From NCBI GenBank assembly GCA_005779345.1, contig SXJQ01000151.1, positions 1 through 7,567 of the forward strand: DNA of 7,567 nucleotides, in the 5' to 3' direction. The notes beneath the pieces are model-generated. The model did not search any database and was not told the DNA's origin. It saw only the letters and a list, made by a program, of their open reading frames with translations. Source of the stretch: Actinomycetota bacterium. Lineage in GTDB: Bacteria > Actinomycetota > Acidimicrobiia > IMCC26256 > PALSA-610. Of the stretch, positions 5,131 to 7,567 are shown piece after piece; position 1 is the first letter of the stretch; the number at the start of each line of letters is the position of its first letter. The translations under genes and the position numbers were made by a program.

Positions 5131-6306
5131 ATGACCGAAGCCGTCATCGTCGCAGCCACCCGCACCGCGATCGGGACCGCCCGCAAGGGCACGCTGGTCG
5201 ACGTCGGCGCGTTCGATCTCGCCAAGTACGCCGTGGTGGAGGCCCTCGCCCGCAGCGGGGTGCCCGGCGCCGATGTCGACGACCTCGTGCTCGGCGAGGT
5301 GCTCCAGGGCGGTGGCGACATCGCCCGGTACGCGGCGATCGAGGCGGGCCTGGTGCACGTGCCGGGCGTCGCGCACAACCGGCACTGCGCGAGCGGCATG
5401 GCCGCGCTGCACACGGCCGCGGGCAGCATCAAGGCCGGAATGGACACGGTCGTGATCGCGGGCGGCGCCGAGAGCATCTCGAGTTCGCCATCCGCGTTCA
5501 AGCGGGTGCTCGGCACCGACGACTCCGCGCCATGGATGTCGCCGTCGCACCCCGAGACCCCCGACGCCCCGGCGTTCGACATGAGCATCACCGTCGGCTG
5601 GAACACCGCGCAGAAGGTCGGCGTGAGCCGCGAGGAGATGGACTTCTGGGCCTACACCTCGCACCAACGGGCGTTGCGCGCGATCGCCGAGGGTCGCTTC
5701 GACGACGAGATCTTCCCGATCGAGGTCACGCGCCGCGACGGCACGACGACCACCTTCGCGGTCGACGAACACCCACGCGAAACCACGCTCGAGAAGATGG
5801 CGTCGCTCAAGCCGCTCCACCCCGAGATCGAAGGTTTCTCGATCACCGCCGGCAACAGCTCCGGGCTCAACGACGGTGCGGCCGCGGTGGTCGTCGTCAG
5901 CGACGACTACGCGAAGGCACACGGTCTGCAACCGCTCGCGGTCGTCAAGAGCTGGGCGAGCGCCGGCCTCGAGCCGCGCGACACCGGCCTCGGCCCGACC
6001 AAGGCCATCCCGAAGGCACTCGACCGCGCGGGCCTCACGGTCGCCGACATCTCCCTCTTCGAGATCAACGAGGCCTTCGCTTCGATGTGCGTCGCGAGTA
6101 CACGCCTGCTCGGGATCGATCACGACGCGACGAACGTCAACGGTTCGGGGTGCTCGCTCGGCCACCCGGTGGCCGCGACGGGCACGCGCATGGTCGTGAC
6201 GCTCATCCACGAGCTGCGCCGACGCGGCGGCGGCCTCGGCGTCGCGAGCATGTGCGCCGGCGGGGGAATGGGGAGCGCGACCGTGATCGAGGTTCTCCCC
6301 GGCTGA
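5131..6306 (+). CDS. Acetyl-CoA C-acyltransferase / acetyl-CoA acetyltransferase (thiolase)
   Basis: Cytosolic thiolase of 391 residues, the usual length for the family. It would cleave 3-ketoacyl-CoA with CoA (last step of beta-oxidation or branched-chain amino acid breakdown) or condense two acetyl-CoA to acetoacetyl-CoA. Seen: N-terminal EAVIVAATRTAIG (3-15); nucleophile Cys86 in NRHCASGM; AGGAESIS around 109-116; NEAF (314-317); GSGCSLGHPVAATG with His346; and MCAGGGMG with acid/base Cys375. These line up with Cys89, His348 and Cys378 of the well-studied Zoogloea enzyme, so it should be active. The start is fixed by GGAGGAG just upstream. It stands alone under its own likely promoter and palindromic operator, which suggests regulated lipid or amino acid catabolism. 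Chain-length preference cannot be told; the 3-ketoacyl-CoA (FadA-like) and acetoacetyl-CoA (AtoB/PhaA-like) roles remain open. Confidence 0.93.
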   Translation: MTEAVIVAATRTAIGTARKGTLVDVGAFDLAKYAVVEALARSGVPGADVDDLVLGEVLQGGGDIARYAAIEAGLVHVPGVAHNRHCASGMAALHTAAGSIKAGMDTVVIAGGAESISSSPSAFKRVLGTDDSAPWMSPSHPETPDAPAFDMSITVGWNTAQKVGVSREEMDFWAYTSHQRALRAIAEGRFDDEIFPIEVTRRDGTTTTFAVDEHPRETTLEKMASLKPLHPEIEGFSITAGNSSGLNDGAAAVVVVSDDYAKAHGLQPLAVVKSWASAGLEPRDTGLGPTKAIPKALDRAGLTVADISLFEINEAFASMCVASTRLLGIDHDATNVNGSGCSLGHPVAATGTRMVVTLIHELRRRGGGLGVASMCAGGGMGSATVIEVLPG

Positions 6307-6316
6307 CCGCCGCGAT

Positions 6317-6346
6317 CACGCGTGCGAGCCGATCGGCTGCGCGTGT
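6317..6346. terminator. Hairpin between convergent genes, possible bidirectional terminator
   Basis: The 39 bases between the thiolase stop (6306) and the stop of the minus-strand dehydrogenase gene (6346) contain AGCC-GATC-GGCT (6327-6338), a 12-base palindrome. The stem extends outward through one bulged G (6326): 6318-6325 with 6339-6346 gives eight more pairs, two of them G-U. An alternative fold pairs CACGCG (6317-6322) with CGCGTG (6340-6345). No U-run follows on either strand, as is common in high-GC actinobacteria. Its position between converging stops fits a shared terminator. Confidence 0.5.
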
Positions 6347-7566
6347 CAGGCCAGCTCGCGCAGCTCCCGGAGTGCGACCGACAGCGTGCTGAAGTCGAAC
6401 ACGCCGTGCTCGCGCAACTGCTCGAAGATCGCGACTGCTCGCTCCACCGCCGAACGGTTCGCGGCCACCCAGCGGTCGAACGCCTCGTCGGCCGCGTCGC
6501 CGGGCACGGCGACGTCGAGCACCGCAGCGGTGATTGCCCGGTGCTCGGTGTAGGCGTCGTCGCGCAACGCGTTGCGGGCGAGGGCGTCCCAGCGGTCGGA
6601 TCGCGGAAGGTCCTCGATGACGCGGTCGCGGACCCAGTCGAGCCCGAGGCGCGCGCCGACCGCCGTGTGGATGGCGGCAACCTCCTCGACCGGTCGCCCA
6701 CGGTCCGAGGCGACATCGACGATGTCGAGCAGCATGAACTGGCTGTCGAGGCACGCCACGCGGCGCGCCAGCTCGGCCGGCACGCCCAGCTCGCACAGCT
6801 CGGCGGAGCAGACCTCGATCCAGCGGGCCTCGCCCGCCCGCAACAATGCCGGGAGGGCGAGCGCACCGCGCGCGACGGGTTCGCAGAAGTGCGCGATCGT
6901 CGCGTCGACCGCGAGCGGGAGGCGGCGATTGCGCAGCAACCAACGCGACGCGCGCTCGACGAGCTTGCGGCTCTCGAGGTACATGCGGGTCTGCGCGGCT
7001 GCGTCGACCTGGTGGTCGAGCCGATCGATCGTGTCCCACACGCTGCCCTGGTCGAACACCTGCCAGGCCGTGTGGTGCGCGCGCACGATGTCGGCGAGCC
7101 CGGCGCCCGTCTCCTCCGCCATGCGGAAGGAGAAGCTGATCCCGGCTCGGTTGACCATCGTGTTCACGAGCGTCGTCGTGAGGATCTCGCGGCGGAGCGG
7201 GTGCCGCCGGATTCCCGACGCGAACTGCTCGCGGATCGGCGCGGGGAAGTACCTGTCGAGCTCGCCCGCGAGATCGGAGTCGTCGGCAAGGTCGCCGGCG
7301 ATCGCGGCCTCGGCGAGCGTGATCTTCGTGTAGGCGAACAGCACCGCGAGTTCGGGCGCTGCGAGCCCGTCGCCCACGCCATGTCGGTTCGCGAGCATCT
7401 CGTCGTCGGGGAGGAACTCGAGCTCACGATCGAGCGCCCCGGAATGTTCGAGTGCTCGGAGGTACCGGGTGTGGACCTCGGCCATGATGCCGGCTTGCGA
7501 CCGGGCGTTGCCGAGCGCACGGTTCTGGTCGTAGTTGTCGGCGAGGACGAGTTCGGCGACCTCGTC
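6346..7566 (-). CDS. NAD-specific glutamate dehydrogenase (large type), C-terminal part; 5' end beyond window
   Basis: C-terminal 406 residues of the very large (about 1,500-1,700 residues) bacterial NAD-dependent glutamate dehydrogenase, which oxidises glutamate to 2-oxoglutarate and ammonia. The frame is open to the right edge, and residues before the first internal ATG (7485) match the family: a LVLADNYDQNRALGNARSQA stretch is followed by MAEVHTRYLRALE, so the gene clearly continues outside. Other family-like stretches: LAAPELAVLFAYTKI (about 7315-7360), the TTLVNTMVNRAGISFSFRMAEETG region (about 7115-7185), and a helical C-terminal tail ending VALRELRELA. The nucleotide-binding and catalytic parts lie outside the window. 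It converges on the thiolase with 39 bases between stops. Recognition rests on these conserved stretches; the family call is confident. Confidence 0.88.
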   Translation of the reverse strand, partial: DEVAELVLADNYDQNRALGNARSQAGIMAEVHTRYLRALEHSGALDRELEFLPDDEMLANRHGVGDGLAAPELAVLFAYTKITLAEAAIAGDLADDSDLAGELDRYFPAPIREQFASGIRRHPLRREILTTTLVNTMVNRAGISFSFRMAEETGAGLADIVRAHHTAWQVFDQGSVWDTIDRLDHQVDAAAQTRMYLESRKLVERASRWLLRNRRLPLAVDATIAHFCEPVARGALALPALLRAGEARWIEVCSAELCELGVPAELARRVACLDSQFMLLDIVDVASDRGRPVEEVAAIHTAVGARLGLDWVRDRVIEDLPRSDRWDALARNALRDDAYTEHRAITAAVLDVAVPGDAADEAFDRWVAANRSAVERAVAIFEQLREHGVFDFSTLSVALRELRELA

Positions 7567-7567
7567 G

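Noticed and set aside
4150..6210. A 686-codon open frame on the minus strand opposite the hydrolase and thiolase genes.
   Set aside because: It runs antisense across two genes with clear catalytic motifs and a stop/start boundary between them. Its product is rich in Arg, Asp, His and Val with no recognisable domain. Long antisense frames are expected from strong GC bias at third codon positions.
4338..6392. A 684-codon plus-strand open frame overlapping the hydrolase, the intergenic region and the thiolase.
   Set aside because: It crosses both real genes in the wrong frame, and its translation is dominated by Arg, Pro and Gly, typical of a GC-rich shadow frame.
6572..7333. A 253-codon plus-strand frame opposite the glutamate dehydrogenase gene.
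   Set aside because: The Ser/Arg/Ala-rich translation has no domain; the minus-strand frame carries clear glutamate dehydrogenase family stretches through the same bases.
1..7567. A possible CRISPR array, transfer RNA, ribosomal RNA or insertion sequence.
   Set aside because: No spaced repeats, no cloverleaf-like segment noticed, and no transposase-like protein on either strand. Coding sequence accounts for almost all bases.

Overview
The window is GC-rich DNA with tight gene packing, GTG starts and 4-base gene overlaps. This suits a high-GC actinomycete. The Tad pilus set without a secretin, the short pilin of the actinobacterial DUF4244/Flp type and the very large NAD-dependent glutamate dehydrogenase fit Actinomycetota. 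Acidimicrobiia is my best guess, but that is inference from gene style, not from a marker gene.

Left part (1-4283, + strand): most of a tight-adherence (Tad/Flp) pilus operon. In order it holds the C-terminal part of the assembly ATPase TadA/CpaF (cut by the window edge), the two inner-membrane platform proteins TadB and TadC, an 81-base gap with a perfect 16-base tandem repeat, a small Flp-like major prepilin with its own Shine-Dalgarno site, and then three small single-TM proteins of TadE/TadE-F/TadG type. Five of the six junctions are 4-base stop/start overlaps (GTGA or ATGA). The only real gap lies just before the pilin. The ATPase would drive the TadB/TadC platform to extract processed Flp from the membrane, with the TadE/G-like proteins as minor pilins or tip/priming factors. 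The prepilin peptidase, TadZ and CpaB genes are not in the window and may lie upstream.

Middle (4306-5052, + strand): a cytosolic endonuclease/exonuclease/phosphatase-fold hydrolase with a complete set of catalytic motifs and unknown substrate. It starts 22 bases after the last tad gene.

Right part: a 78-base intergenic region (5053-5130) carries a perfect 20-bp palindrome of ACGT-nn-ACGT layout, overlapping a possible promoter, upstream of a complete acetyl-CoA C-acyltransferase (thiolase, 5131-6306). It is the most interesting regulatory element here. Converging on the thiolase from the minus strand is the C-terminal part of a large NAD-specific glutamate dehydrogenase that runs off the right edge. 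The 39 bases between the two stop codons hold a strong hairpin that could end transcription from both sides.

No RNA genes, CRISPR arrays, insertion sequences or phage genes were seen. No stretch above 300 bases lacks a gene. I do not see an undescribed multi-gene system; the unusual points are variations in the pilin processing motifs, the palindromic operator, and the tandem repeat before the pilin.
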